Assembly: GCA_944321645.1 (NCBI GenBank) | Contig: CALUMB010000005.1 | Coordinates: 16,010-80,009 of the forward strand | Length of the DNA stretch: 64,000 nt | Direction: 5' to 3' | Origin: an uncultured Prevotella sp. | GTDB lineage: Bacteria; Bacteroidota; Bacteroidia; Bacteroidales; Bacteroidaceae | Part shown: piece by piece, positions 9,635-18,084 of the stretch | Layout: every line of letters begins with the position of its first letter | Numbering within the stretch: position 1 is the stretch's first letter | Notes under the pieces: model-generated | Databases searched by the model: none | What the model was told of the DNA's origin: nothing | Seen by the model: the letters and a program-made list of their open reading frames with translations, nothing else | Translations under genes and position numbers: made by a program

Positions 9635-10420
9635 ATGATATTCTACTTTTCTGGCACAGGCAACACGCAGTGGGTTGCCGAGCATCTGGCACGAGCAACA
9701 GCCGACAGAACCATACCCATTGCAGGCAAAAGCGAAGGGAAGGCGTGCTTTAACCTCAGCGAAAGGGAGCGCATAGGCTTCTGCTTTCCCATCCATGGGT
9801 GGAGGCCGCCGAAAATCCTCCGAAATTTTATAAGGAATTTGTCTTTTGCAAATGCCGACGGACACTATTGCTACGCTGTGTGTACGTGCGGCGATGAGAC
9901 AGGACTGGCTATAGACATTTTGAACAAGGATTTAGGGGCAATCGGGTTGCACACCGACAGCGCGTTTTCCATTGCAATGCCTAACACGTATGTGTGCCTG
10001 CCGTTCATGGACACGGATGGCACGAAAATAGAAGCAAGGAAAACAGACGCTGCCCGCAAAACATTGGACACAATCTCGCAGAGTGTTGCCGATAGGCAAT
10101 GCGGTGTTTTTGCGCTAAAAAAAGGGCAGTTCCCTTCATTCCTGTCATACGTATTGGGAAAATATTTCAGCAGGCAAATGGTGACGGACAAACATTTTTT
10201 CGTCGATGAGCCGGCTTGTTCCAAATGCGGCATCTGTGCAAGAGCCTGCCCAATTGGCAACATAAGATGGTCGCCGGGCCGCCTCCCCGAATGGGAGCGC
10301 AACGGCAAATGCACGTGCTGCCTTGCCTGCTACCACCATTGTCCCAACCATGCCGTATGCTACGGAAAGGCGACAAGAGGCAAAGGGCAATATTTTTTTG
10401 GAAAGGAAACAACAAAATAA
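9635..10420 (+). CDS. EFR1-family protein: flavodoxin-like domain fused to two [4Fe-4S] motifs
   Basis: 261 residues. The N-terminus MIFYFSGTGNTQWVAEHLA is a flavodoxin-type FMN-binding loop. The C-terminus has two bacterial ferredoxin clusters, CSKCGICARACPIG and CTCCLACYHHCPNH, each with C-x2-C-x2-C-x3-C. It is presumably a cytoplasmic electron-transfer protein whose partner is not known. I chose the Met at 9635 over the in-frame TTG at 9590 because the longer version would read through the promoter boxes. The next gene begins 7 bases after the stop, so they may be co-transcribed, though no functional link is evident. Confidence 0.9.
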   Translation: MIFYFSGTGNTQWVAEHLARATADRTIPIAGKSEGKACFNLSERERIGFCFPIHGWRPPKILRNFIRNLSFANADGHYCYAVCTCGDETGLAIDILNKDLGAIGLHTDSAFSIAMPNTYVCLPFMDTDGTKIEARKTDAARKTLDTISQSVADRQCGVFALKKGQFPSFLSYVLGKYFSRQMVTDKHFFVDEPACSKCGICARACPIGNIRWSPGRLPEWERNGKCTCCLACYHHCPNHAVCYGKATRGKGQYFFGKETTK

Positions 10421-10427
10421 ATTTATT

Positions 10428-12287
10428 ATGAGGACAAAACTATTAGTACTGTTTTTGCTTTCGGCCACGTTCGGGTGGGCCGTTAAGATGCACCCCGGCA
10501 TCCATTCCGTCAGGCAAAGCGACGGAACATCCCTTCGCGTTAAGGGATACGGCAACCACGATTTCAGCTACCTCACCACCGTTGACGGCGTGTTGCTTTT
10601 CCAAGACGGCACAAACTTCTATGTTGCGGCGGTCAATGCCGACGGCGAGCTTACGTCGACCGGAATACTTGCCCACGAGCCTGACAACAGAAGCGAGGCT
10701 GAAAATGCCGCCATCGCCTCGCAAGACAAGACTCTGTTTGCTACAAAAATGGGCGTCAACGCCAAAAGAGGCCGCCTGCGCAGGGAGCCTATGGCAACCG
10801 ACGCAACACTGCTGCCACACTTGGGGTCGCCCAATGTGCCTGTAATTTTGGTTGAGTTCAGCGACACAACATTTACGGTGAGCGACCCGAAAGCTACTTT
10901 CTCACAATACCTCAACGCCACCGAACTCTTTGGCGAGGGAGCTGACCCGGAGCTGGGAATGAACTACGGCAGCGTGAAAAGGTATTTCTCCGACATGAGT
11001 TTCGGCAAGTTCACGCCAAACTTCGACGTGTATGGCCCCGTGAGGCTGCAACAGCCGCTAAAGCATTATGGAGGGGGCAACTCGTCTGACGAAAACATGA
11101 ACGGGCTTTTTGCCGATGCCTGCGCTGCCGTTGACGACGAAGTGGACTTCTCGAAATATGATGCCAACGGCGACGGCTACGTTGACCTTGTCTACATTAT
11201 CTATGCCGGCTACTCGCAGAGCATAGCCGGAAACTCTACGGAGTGCATCCACCCAAAGTCCGGCACACTGTCAGCCGGTATAACGGTAGACGGCAAGCAA
11301 TTGCTCCGCTACGGTGTGAACAATGAACTTAACGGCACGCCTGCCGACCAGGCAGACTATGGGCTGCTGATAAACGGCATTGGGCTGTTTTGCCACGAGT
11401 TCTCGCACTGCATGGGCCTGCCCGATATGTATCCTACACCTGGAAGCGAGGCAGAAATGTGCATAAACCAAAACCTCGACTATTGGGATTTGATGGACGC
11501 TGGCGAATACACAATGGAGGGGTACCGCCCGACAGAATATACGGCCTGGGAACGCGAACGCTTTGGCTGGATTACAATAGACACGCTCGACTCGCCGCAA
11601 GACGTGACGCTACGCCCGCTGTCTGATGGCGGCAAGGCATACCGCATACTTAACGACAAAGACGAGACAGGTCGCGAATACTACATTGTTGAGAATGTGC
11701 GAAAGCAAGGGTGGAATAACTACCTATTCGGCGAAGGAATGCTTGTCTTTCATGTAGACTACGACGTCTACCAGTTCAGCCTGGGCGGATGCAAGGTGAA
11801 CAGCACCCCAGGCCACCCGCGGTTTACAATCATACCGGCCGACGGGATGTTCATGCCCGAGTATTTCATGTACACAACCGTGACGGAAAGCGACATGACT
11901 GACGAGGTTTCCACAATAAACCAGCCGCTATACGACAAATACAACGGCACCTACATCACGTCTGCAATTTATAAAGACGAGGCAGCAGGCGACCCATTCC
12001 CCGGCCAGACCGGGGCAACGCAACTTACTGACGACAGCACCCCAGCAGCAAAAGTGTATAGGGGCGGGTATATCAGCAAGCCTATAACGGACATAACCGA
12101 AGACATAAGCACTGGCGCGGTGAGCTTTAAGTTCATGGGTGGCAGTGCCGCTTCTGGAATTAACGAAGTAGAGGCCGCGTCCGAAAGCCGCAGAATATAC
12201 ACGATAGACGGACGATATATGGGAACAAACCCGGACAAATTGCCAAAGGGCTTGTACATAATGGGCAAAAAGAAAATTGTGCTCTAA
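10428..12287 (+). CDS. Secreted M6-family (immune-inhibitor-A-like) metalloprotease
   Basis: 619 residues from the Met at 10428 (MRTKLLVLFLLSATFGWA), a clear signal peptide. The zinc motif HEFSHCMGLPDMY fits HExxHxxGxxD of M6 peptidases, and a calcium-type loop DANGDGYVD lies before it. The last 30 residues (RRIYTIDGRYMG...LPKGLYIMGKKKIVL) resemble the C-terminal domains Bacteroidota use for outer-membrane secretion and anchoring; that is inference. Longer in-frame starts would overlap the preceding gene. A very long inverted repeat lies just after the stop. Confidence 0.88.
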   Translation: MRTKLLVLFLLSATFGWAVKMHPGIHSVRQSDGTSLRVKGYGNHDFSYLTTVDGVLLFQDGTNFYVAAVNADGELTSTGILAHEPDNRSEAENAAIASQDKTLFATKMGVNAKRGRLRREPMATDATLLPHLGSPNVPVILVEFSDTTFTVSDPKATFSQYLNATELFGEGADPELGMNYGSVKRYFSDMSFGKFTPNFDVYGPVRLQQPLKHYGGGNSSDENMNGLFADACAAVDDEVDFSKYDANGDGYVDLVYIIYAGYSQSIAGNSTECIHPKSGTLSAGITVDGKQLLRYGVNNELNGTPADQADYGLLINGIGLFCHEFSHCMGLPDMYPTPGSEAEMCINQNLDYWDLMDAGEYTMEGYRPTEYTAWERERFGWITIDTLDSPQDVTLRPLSDGGKAYRILNDKDETGREYYIVENVRKQGWNNYLFGEGMLVFHVDYDVYQFSLGGCKVNSTPGHPRFTIIPADGMFMPEYFMYTTVTESDMTDEVSTINQPLYDKYNGTYITSAIYKDEAAGDPFPGQTGATQLTDDSTPAAKVYRGGYISKPITDITEDISTGAVSFKFMGGSAASGINEVEAASESRRIYTIDGRYMGTNPDKLPKGLYIMGKKKIVL

Positions 12288-12296
12288 AGGCTGCCA

Positions 12297-12379
12297 GCCA
12301 CAACTTGCATAAAAGCGTAAAGCCCGCCAAGAGAGTCGAAATCTCTTGGCGGGCTTTACGCTTTTATGCAAGTTGTGGC
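12297..12379. terminator. Perfect 38-bp inverted repeat between converging genes (bidirectional terminator or structured element)
   Basis: Arms 12297-12334 and 12342-12379 are perfectly complementary over 38 bases with a 7-base loop (GTCGAAA). It starts 10 bases after the protease stop and ends 61 bases before the porin stop, which suits a two-way terminator. The stem is far longer than the 12-19 bp of the other terminators in this window, and there is no long T tract outside it; the T runs lie inside the arm. Confidence 0.8.
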
Positions 12380-12440
12380 CCCCTCTGTGAAAACCATGCA
12401 GGCAGAAAACAGAAACACAACCATTTAGTATGGCTGGCCG

Positions 12441-13565
12441 TCAGAACCTTACGCTAAGCTGCACATCAACCATACTGCAATTATGTTTGGCCAAGCTGCG
12501 GTCGTTTATGAATGCATACTCTGCCTGGACTTCCAAATTCTTGCAAAACAGATAGTTGAGGCCAACTTCGTATTGCGTGCGACTGTCTGTCCATGAGCCA
12601 GACTTGCGGTATAAGTCGTAGCGTGCCTTTGCGCGGAGCTTCTGCCTGATGATAGGGGCGATGCAAAGGGCATAAACGCCATCGGCCTTGTTGCCTTGGG
12701 CAAGGTTTACCGTTGCGTCGCTTGCATCGTCGCCGCCTTGGCAGGTGGTCTTAAATCCATAGCCGGTGCTGTGGATATATTCCGAACGTATCTGCCAGTC
12801 GTCTTTTTTGTATTCGGCACTTATTGCGTAACGTTTTTGCGACAAGCAAACAGTGCCAGTACGCTCATTGCCGCCTTCATCAGTCCAATGGCCCTTGCGG
12901 GCTTTGGAACCTACCCAACCGAACGCCCCAATGCGCAAGCCTTCAATTGGCATTACCCACAAACCGCCAATTACGTCCTTGCGGTTGTCAACATCTTTTG
13001 TGTTTATGCCTTGCCCGTTGAAAACGCCAACTTGGTAGTGGAAGAGGTGCCGCCCGGCCTTGTTGGCAATAAAATCGCCTTGCAGCTGTATGCCGATGTC
13101 GCGCCCATTGCTTGCCTGCTCGCCTGAGCGGTCATTGAACCCAGCCAGCCTCTGCACGTTTTGTGAGTAGCCCATGAAGCCTTGGTCTACAGGGTGCATA
13201 GGGTTTTCAAACGTAAACGGCCGCTTGAACTGCCCTATTTTGATGCAGGCAAACTTAAACTTCTGCCATTCCACGAAGGCATCTACAAGGCGCGGGCTTT
13301 CGCCCAGTGTGGAAGTGTTGCCGTTAATCTGCGCTTGCACTTTATACTCGAAGTCGCCGAGCACACGCCCACCCACAGAAACGCGGGCCATACGCAGGTT
13401 GAACGTGTTGCTGTTGTTGTCGCCGCCCATGCTCGCTTGGTATTGCCCGATGATGTATCCGCTGAATTTCGGCTTGCCGAACAATGGCTTGCCCTGCCCT
13501 CCGGCAAACGATGTTGCAGGCAGCGCCATGGCCGCTACGCAAAGAAAATATTGCTTGGCATTCAT
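12441..13565 (-). CDS. Outer-membrane porin, phosphate-selective O/P-like family
   Basis: 374 residues from the Met at 13565 (MNAKQYFLCVAAMALPATSFA, signal peptide); a Met 8 codons upstream is less likely since it spoils the signal. Alternating hydrophobic pattern with many aromatic residues and a final Phe (VDVQLSVRF) indicates an outer-membrane beta-barrel. The segments FSGYIIGQYQAS, VGGRVLGDFEYKVQAQ and KIGQFKRPF match the O/P porin layout. It follows rlmD by 30 bases on the same strand and may be read from the same transcript. The substrate is unknown. Confidence 0.75.
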   Translation of the reverse strand: MNAKQYFLCVAAMALPATSFAGGQGKPLFGKPKFSGYIIGQYQASMGGDNNSNTFNLRMARVSVGGRVLGDFEYKVQAQINGNTSTLGESPRLVDAFVEWQKFKFACIKIGQFKRPFTFENPMHPVDQGFMGYSQNVQRLAGFNDRSGEQASNGRDIGIQLQGDFIANKAGRHLFHYQVGVFNGQGINTKDVDNRKDVIGGLWVMPIEGLRIGAFGWVGSKARKGHWTDEGGNERTGTVCLSQKRYAISAEYKKDDWQIRSEYIHSTGYGFKTTCQGGDDASDATVNLAQGNKADGVYALCIAPIIRQKLRAKARYDLYRKSGSWTDSRTQYEVGLNYLFCKNLEVQAEYAFINDRSLAKHNCSMVDVQLSVRF

Positions 13566-13595
13566 TTTTTCCTGTCGTTCGTTAAACAATCACAT

Positions 13596-15017
13596 TCAGT
13601 TTCTGCGCTCAAGTGCGACAACGTTTTCAACATGGGGCGTATGCGGGAACATATCCACTGGCTGCACGGCTGTCACTTTATAGTTTGCGTCAAGCAGTGA
13701 AATGTCACGCGCCTGCGTTGCAGGGTTGCAACTTACGTAAACTATCCGCCGGGGCGATGCCTTGAGTATAGTCTCGACTACGTCCGGGTGCATCCCGGCA
13801 CGTGGCGGGTCGGTGATTATCACGTCGGGTGCGCCATGCGTGGCTATGAAGTTCTCGGTCAGCAAGTCTTTCATGTCGCCGGCAAAAAACAGCGTATTGT
13901 CTATGCCGTTGAGTTTGGAGTTTACTTTCGCGTCTTCAATGGCTTCAGGCACATATTCTATTCCAACAACCTTGCGGGCTTGGCGTGCAACGAAATTGGC
14001 TATTGTCCCAGTTCCGGTGTACAAGTCGTAAACAAGCTCGCAGCCGGTCAGTGCCGCCATTTCGCGTGCCACGCAATATAGGCGGTGGGCTTGTTCGGTG
14101 TTTGTCTGATAAAAGCTCTTTGGCCCAACCTTAAACTTAAGGCCCTCCATCTCTTCTATTATGTGGTCGTCTCCTTTGTATAAGACAAGTTCTTGGTCGC
14201 CGATAGTATCGTTACACTTCTGGTTGTCCACATAGAATAGCGACGTGATTTGCGGAAACTTGTCGGCCAAATGCTCCATCAAGGCAATGGCTTTGTCTTT
14301 GTCGCCCGGCTCGTCGAAGTGGAACTGCACAATAACCATCCACTGGCCAGTGTTTGAATTGCGTATAATCACGTCGCGCAGCAAGCCGTGTTGCGCCCGT
14401 AAATCAAAAAACGTGATGTCGTGTCCAAACGCATAGTCGCGTATTTCGTTCCTGATACAGTTGTGCAGGTCGTCCATCAGCCAGCACTTTTCTATCGGCA
14501 AAATTTTGTCGAAAGCACCGGTAATGTGGAAACCAATACCGTTCATGTTGTCGAATTTTACGCCTGCGGCTATCTGTTCGCGCGTGAGCCATCTTTTGTT
14601 TGAACAGCCAAACTCCAATTTGTTTCGGTACTCGAAAATATTTCCCGACCCAATCGTAGGGAGGACTTCCGGCAGTTCCACCTTCCCGATGCGTACAAGC
14701 TGGTCGCGCACTTGCTTTTGCTTGAACGCCAACTGCTCTTCGTAGGGAAGATTCTGCCACTTGCACCCGCCACAGACACCAAAATGGGAGCATACGGGGG
14801 CAACACGCTTTGGACTATATTCTATGAACCTGACAACTTCCGCCTCACAGTAGTTGTGTTTTTTCTTGGTCACTTGAAGGTCAGCCACATCGCCCGGCAC
14901 TGCGAAAGGAACGAACACAACGAGGTCGTTTACCCGCGCAAGCGACTTGCCTTCGGCTGCCACTTCCTCTATCCGCACGGCTTCAAGCAGCGGCAGCGGC
15001 TTTTTCTTTCTGCTCAT
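13596..15017 (-). CDS. rlmD: 23S rRNA (uracil-C5)-methyltransferase, RlmD/RumA family
   Basis: 473 residues. An N-terminal TRAM-like domain is followed by iron-sulfur cysteines C-x5-C-x2-C (CSHFGVCGGC) and a fourth Cys in PIEKCW. SAM binding is at DLYTGTGTIANF, then DPPRAGMHPDV, and the catalytic Cys is in VYVSCNPATQARD. It methylates C5 of a 23S rRNA uridine; which position (the 747 or 1939 type) cannot be told from sequence alone. All key residues are present. A minus-strand -7 box lies 27 bases upstream. Confidence 0.92.
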   Translation of the reverse strand: MSRKKKPLPLLEAVRIEEVAAEGKSLARVNDLVVFVPFAVPGDVADLQVTKKKHNYCEAEVVRFIEYSPKRVAPVCSHFGVCGGCKWQNLPYEEQLAFKQKQVRDQLVRIGKVELPEVLPTIGSGNIFEYRNKLEFGCSNKRWLTREQIAAGVKFDNMNGIGFHITGAFDKILPIEKCWLMDDLHNCIRNEIRDYAFGHDITFFDLRAQHGLLRDVIIRNSNTGQWMVIVQFHFDEPGDKDKAIALMEHLADKFPQITSLFYVDNQKCNDTIGDQELVLYKGDDHIIEEMEGLKFKVGPKSFYQTNTEQAHRLYCVAREMAALTGCELVYDLYTGTGTIANFVARQARKVVGIEYVPEAIEDAKVNSKLNGIDNTLFFAGDMKDLLTENFIATHGAPDVIITDPPRAGMHPDVVETILKASPRRIVYVSCNPATQARDISLLDANYKVTAVQPVDMFPHTPHVENVVALERRN

Positions 15018-15043
15018 TTGTTTGTTTTATTACTTTGCGTCTG

Positions 15044-15051
15044 CAAAGTTA
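15044..15051 (-). promoter_or_regulatory. Putative -7 box upstream of rlmD
   Basis: The complement reads TAACTTTG, matching TAnnTTTG. No clear -33 box at 19-21 bases. Confidence 0.5.
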
Positions 15052-15178
15052 CAAATTATACGGCGAACAGATGTTGGCGGAAATGGAAAAAATGCAACCG
15101 ACAAAAATATGGTATGGCGCAACAGCTATCTTTTTGTCATCAGCGTTGCAGACTGAAACGTTCTGCCCAAAACTGAAA

Positions 15179-15224
15179 ATGGGGAATGGCCCCGGCCCTG
15201 AATGCCAGGCTGTCCACTCCCCAT
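15179..15224 (-). terminator. Terminator of the kdgK-kdgA operon
   Basis: On the minus strand ATGGGGA pairs with TCCCCAT, with TGG/CCA continuing the stem after one mismatch. It is followed by TTTTCAGTTTT, 23 bases after the kdgA stop. Confidence 0.65.
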
Positions 15225-15246
15225 AAAGCATCTTTAGCGTGAGGAT

Positions 15247-15915
15247 TTACCCTCTTGCCTTTGCAATGTAGCCCAATGCTTCTACGCACTTGTCGGTGAT
15301 GGCCTTCCAGTCTTTAGCTGCAATAACGTCTTTCGGGAACAGTTTCGATCCCATTCCAACGCAATACACCCCGGCCTTTACCCATGACGTGAGGTTTTCT
15401 TCATCAGGAGAAACGCCTCCAGTGACCATCAGCTTCGACCACGGCATTGGTGCCATAAGCCCCTTTACGAGTTTCGGGCCGAGCACGTCGCCAGGGAAAA
15501 CCTTGCAAAGGTCGCATCCGGTCTCCTGTGCGAAGCCTATCTCCGACACGCTGCCGCATCCCGGTGTATATGGGATCAGACGGCGGTTGCAGACTTTTGA
15601 CACTTCCGGGTTAAACAGCGGGCCAACTACGAAGCAGGCACCGAGCTGAATATAGAGTGCAGCTGTGGCTGGGTCAACCACGGAACCAACGCCGAGAGCA
15701 AGCTCCGGGCATTCCTTGGCTGCAAACTTTACCACTTCGGCAAAAACCTCGTGGGCGAAGTCGCCGCGGTTGGTAAATTCAAATGCACGCACACCGCCAT
15801 CGTAGCAAGCCTTGATGACTTGCTTTGCCGTCTCTACGTCTTTGTGGTAGAACACAGGCACCATGCCGGTCTGCCCCATCTTGGCCAGGACGGCCACCTT
15901 ATCAAACTTTGCCAT
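15247..15915 (-). CDS. kdgA: 2-dehydro-3-deoxy-6-phosphogluconate aldolase (KDPG/KHG aldolase)
   Basis: 222 residues, class I aldolase TIM barrel. The catalytic Glu/Arg region reads AFEFTNRG and the Schiff-base Lys is in [10 protein letters not shown]; the phosphate loop [13 protein letters not shown] and the C-terminal GMGSKLF are also typical. It splits KDPG into pyruvate and glyceraldehyde 3-phosphate. It is the last gene of a tight operon with kdgK and a small gene, which fixes its role in uronate breakdown rather than proline-type 4-hydroxy-2-oxoglutarate metabolism, although the family often does both. Confidence 0.93.
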   Translation of the reverse strand: MAKFDKVAVLAKMGQTGMVPVFYHKDVETAKQVIKACYDGGVRAFEFTNRGDFAHEVFAEVVKFAAKECPELALGVGSVVDPATAALYIQLGACFVVGPLFNPEVSKVCNRRLIPYTPGCGSVSEIGFAQETGCDLCKVFPGDVLGPKLVKGLMAPMPWSKLMVTGGVSPDEENLTSWVKAGVYCVGMGSKLFPKDVIAAKDWKAITDKCVEALGYIAKARG

Positions 15916-15919
15916 AATA

Positions 15920-16066
15920 TCAATTGTTGTTTGTTTCGCGTTTAAATACTAAATAGAGGCCAAGGCAATAGGAGCACACAAGCTCCCACCCTTCGGCCGC
16001 CAATTTGTTGATGCCCTTCTCTTCGTTAGACAGAAAGCATTTCACGTTATACTCATAACGTGCCAT
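15920..16066 (-). CDS. Small DUF4177-like protein inside the KDG operon
   Basis: A 48-codon frame begins with [18 protein letters not shown], runs through [14 protein letters not shown] and ends FKRETNNN, stop TGA at 15920. The pattern of an opening YEY strand, a Leu-x-x-x-GxEGWEL turn and a closing Phe-Lys-Arg is that of DUF4177-type small proteins. It fills the only gap in the operon: 11 bases after kdgK and 4 bases before kdgA. The CACGTTAT palindrome at 16043-16062 lies within its first codons. Function is unknown in the family. Short length is the only reason it is easily missed; the fit to both neighbours makes it likely to be real. Confidence 0.75.
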   Translation of the reverse strand: MARYEYNVKCFLSNEEKGINKLAAEGWELVCSYCLGLYLVFKRETNNN

Positions 16067-16077
16067 CAGGGCAAGGC

Positions 16078-17103
16078 TTACCTTTGTACACGGCCGGAAG
16101 CGTCGCCACCGGCAAGTGCCTCAACCTCTTCCTTGCTCACCATGTTGAAATCACCTGGGATGGTGTGCTTCAAGGCAGAAGCTGCCACAGCAAACTCAAG
16201 AGCCTGCCCTTGGTTGTCAGGGTAAGTGAGAAGGCCATGGATGAGGCCGCCAGAGAACGAGTCGCCACCACCAACGCGGTCGATAATCGGCATGATGTCG
16301 TAGTGCTTGCTCTGGTAGAAGTCCTTGCCATTGTAAATAAGGGCTTTCCAGCCATTGTGCGTTGCAGAAAGCGATTCGCGCAGCGTGGAAACCACATATT
16401 TGAAGCCGAACTCTTTCATCATGCCCTTGAATATGCCATAGTAGCCCTCGGCATCGGTCTTACCGCCTTCCACATCGGCATCGGGCTTGAAGCCAAGGCA
16501 AAGCTGCGCGTCCTCTTCGTTGCCTATGCAAACGTCAACATACTTCATCAAAGGCTTCATGATGCTTTGCGCTTTTTCCGAAGTCCAAAGCTTCTTACGG
16601 AAATTGAGGTCTACGGAAACTGTCACGCCATGGCGCTTGGCAGCCTCGCAGGCAAGCTTGGTCAGTTCTGCGGCTTTGTCACTGATGGCCGGAGTGATGC
16701 CGCTCCAATGGAACCAGTCGGCACCTTCCATTATCTTGTCGAAATCAAAGTCTGACGGATCTGCTTCTGCAATGGAGCTTCCTGCCCTATCGTATATCAC
16801 CTTTGAGGGGCGCATAGATGCTCCTGTCTCAAGGTAATATATGCCCACGCGGTTGCCGCCACGCGAGATATAGTCGGTGTGTACACCGTAGCGGCGCAGG
16901 GCGTTTACGGCACATTGGCCAATTTCGTGCTTTGGCAACTTCGTTACAAAGTATGCGTCGTGGCCATAATTTGCGCAACTTACAGCAACGTTAGCTTCGC
17001 CGCCACCATAAACTACATCGAAAACATCACTCTGAACGAATCTTTTCTGACCGGGGGAGGAAAGTCTCAGCATTATCTCTCCCAATGTTACAACTTTTGC
17101 CAT
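16078..17103 (-). CDS. kdgK: 2-dehydro-3-deoxygluconokinase (PfkB-family sugar kinase)
   Basis: 341 residues, a ribokinase/PfkB fold. The N-terminus is VVTLGEIMLRLSSPG, the first PfkB signature lies around GGGEANVAVSCANYG, and the anion-hole/catalytic Asp is in GGGDSFSGGLIHGL. It phosphorylates 2-keto-3-deoxygluconate, feeding KdgA. The start is at 17103, with an AT-rich promoter region upstream. Sugar specificity is inferred from sequence resemblance plus the adjacent aldolase and the nearby uxaB. Confidence 0.92.
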   Translation of the reverse strand: MAKVVTLGEIMLRLSSPGQKRFVQSDVFDVVYGGGEANVAVSCANYGHDAYFVTKLPKHEIGQCAVNALRRYGVHTDYISRGGNRVGIYYLETGASMRPSKVIYDRAGSSIAEADPSDFDFDKIMEGADWFHWSGITPAISDKAAELTKLACEAAKRHGVTVSVDLNFRKKLWTSEKAQSIMKPLMKYVDVCIGNEEDAQLCLGFKPDADVEGGKTDAEGYYGIFKGMMKEFGFKYVVSTLRESLSATHNGWKALIYNGKDFYQSKHYDIMPIIDRVGGGDSFSGGLIHGLLTYPDNQGQALEFAVAASALKHTIPGDFNMVSKEEVEALAGGDASGRVQR

Positions 17104-17147
17104 AATAATTAAAAGTTTTTGATTGTGCTATAATTTAGTTTTGTGTA

Positions 17148-17155
17148 CAAAAATA
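17148..17155 (-). promoter_or_regulatory. Putative -7 box upstream of kdgK
   Basis: The complement reads TATTTTTG, 45 bases from the start codon. The candidate -33 box is at a non-standard distance, so this is tentative. Confidence 0.4.
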
Positions 17156-17250
17156 ATAAATTAAATTCTAACCGTGAAACAATTTATGTGAAATTCTTTT
17201 TACGCCCACAATGCGTTGTATCTATATGTAATTAAATGGCACTTGCCCTC

Positions 17251-17988
17251 CTAATGATTGACTCCATATCCAAACAAAGCAAAATCTCCTTTGAGCGGGT
17301 CGTCTGGAAACACCTCAAGCATCCTTGAAGTCAGCTTTAGCGCCGTATTCATCGAGGCTGTCTTGCTATCCAACAGCCCCAGCCTGGCCGCTTCCTGCAT
17401 TACGTGGGTGTCTAACGGCATAATCAAAGTGCGCTTGTCTATGAAACGGGTCCATAGACCAAGGTCTACAGGGGAGTTGTCGCGCACCATCCATCTAAGG
17501 AACATACATACACGCTTACAGGCCGATGTCGTATCTTTTGGAATTATTGGCCCGACTCCTTTAGCGGAAAAATACTGGCACAACGCTTTTACAGCACCAA
17601 GCCCATCGGCTGCATTTCGTTCAACGAAGTCGCCTATGGAGCCGTAGTCTACAAGTAAATCCCGCAAAGCGCACAAAAACGCATTCATGGTGTGATAAGT
17701 ATAAAGCCTATAAAAGCACATCCCGGCATCATCTGGAATGTCGGTGGCAAACGCGCCTGCCTTCACCCATTCATGGACATCGCCATTTGAACAGTCAAGG
17801 ACAAACTGTATTTTCGGGAAAAACTGTTTCCTGCTGCCATAACTTAGGCAAGAAGCAACCAACCCCAATGTCTCTTGGTTGAACCGTCCATTTACTTGAT
17901 GGATAAACCAACTTGGGTCTGACAACAGAAAGCCTTCTGTCTCAAACCTCTGGGCGTACTCTACCAACAGATGTCTAACGTCTACCAT
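17251..17988 (-). CDS. TIGR02757/DUF2400-family protein of unknown function
   Basis: 245 residues. The family landmarks are a near-N-terminal DPSWFIHQ segment, an LSYGSRKQF motif (usually WGxRKxI), RWMVRDNSPVDLGLW, IMPLDTHV and a C-terminal DFALFGYGV. These resemble the helix-hairpin-helix core of base-excision glycosylases, so a DNA-related role has been suggested, but no activity is established. A terminator-like hairpin separates it from uxaB upstream; it has no visible strong promoter of its own. Confidence 0.85.
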   Translation of the reverse strand: MVDVRHLLVEYAQRFETEGFLLSDPSWFIHQVNGRFNQETLGLVASCLSYGSRKQFFPKIQFVLDCSNGDVHEWVKAGAFATDIPDDAGMCFYRLYTYHTMNAFLCALRDLLVDYGSIGDFVERNAADGLGAVKALCQYFSAKGVGPIIPKDTTSACKRVCMFLRWMVRDNSPVDLGLWTRFIDKRTLIMPLDTHVMQEAARLGLLDSKTASMNTALKLTSRMLEVFPDDPLKGDFALFGYGVNH

Positions 17989-18004
17989 ACACCAAACAAA
18001 ATGA

Positions 18005-18036
18005 GGACTTCGGTCGGATTAGTCCGGCCAAAGTCC
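18005..18036 (-). terminator. Terminator-like hairpin downstream of uxaB
   Basis: GGACTT-C-GG-T-CGGA (18005-18018) pairs with TCCG-G-CC-A-AAGTCC (18023-18036) around a TTAG loop, with one mismatch and one wobble pair. The minus strand continues CTCATTTTG. It lies 49 bases past the uxaB stop and 16 bases before the next start codon. Confidence 0.55.
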
Positions 18037-18084
18037 ACATTAACCATATTATAGTTTACCCCTCACTTATCACTTCGCGACATA

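Noticed and set aside
16043-16062. CACGTTAT palindrome as an operator between kdgK and kdgA
   Set aside because: It lies inside the first codons of the small DUF4177-like gene; one 8-bp palindrome is weak evidence for an operator.
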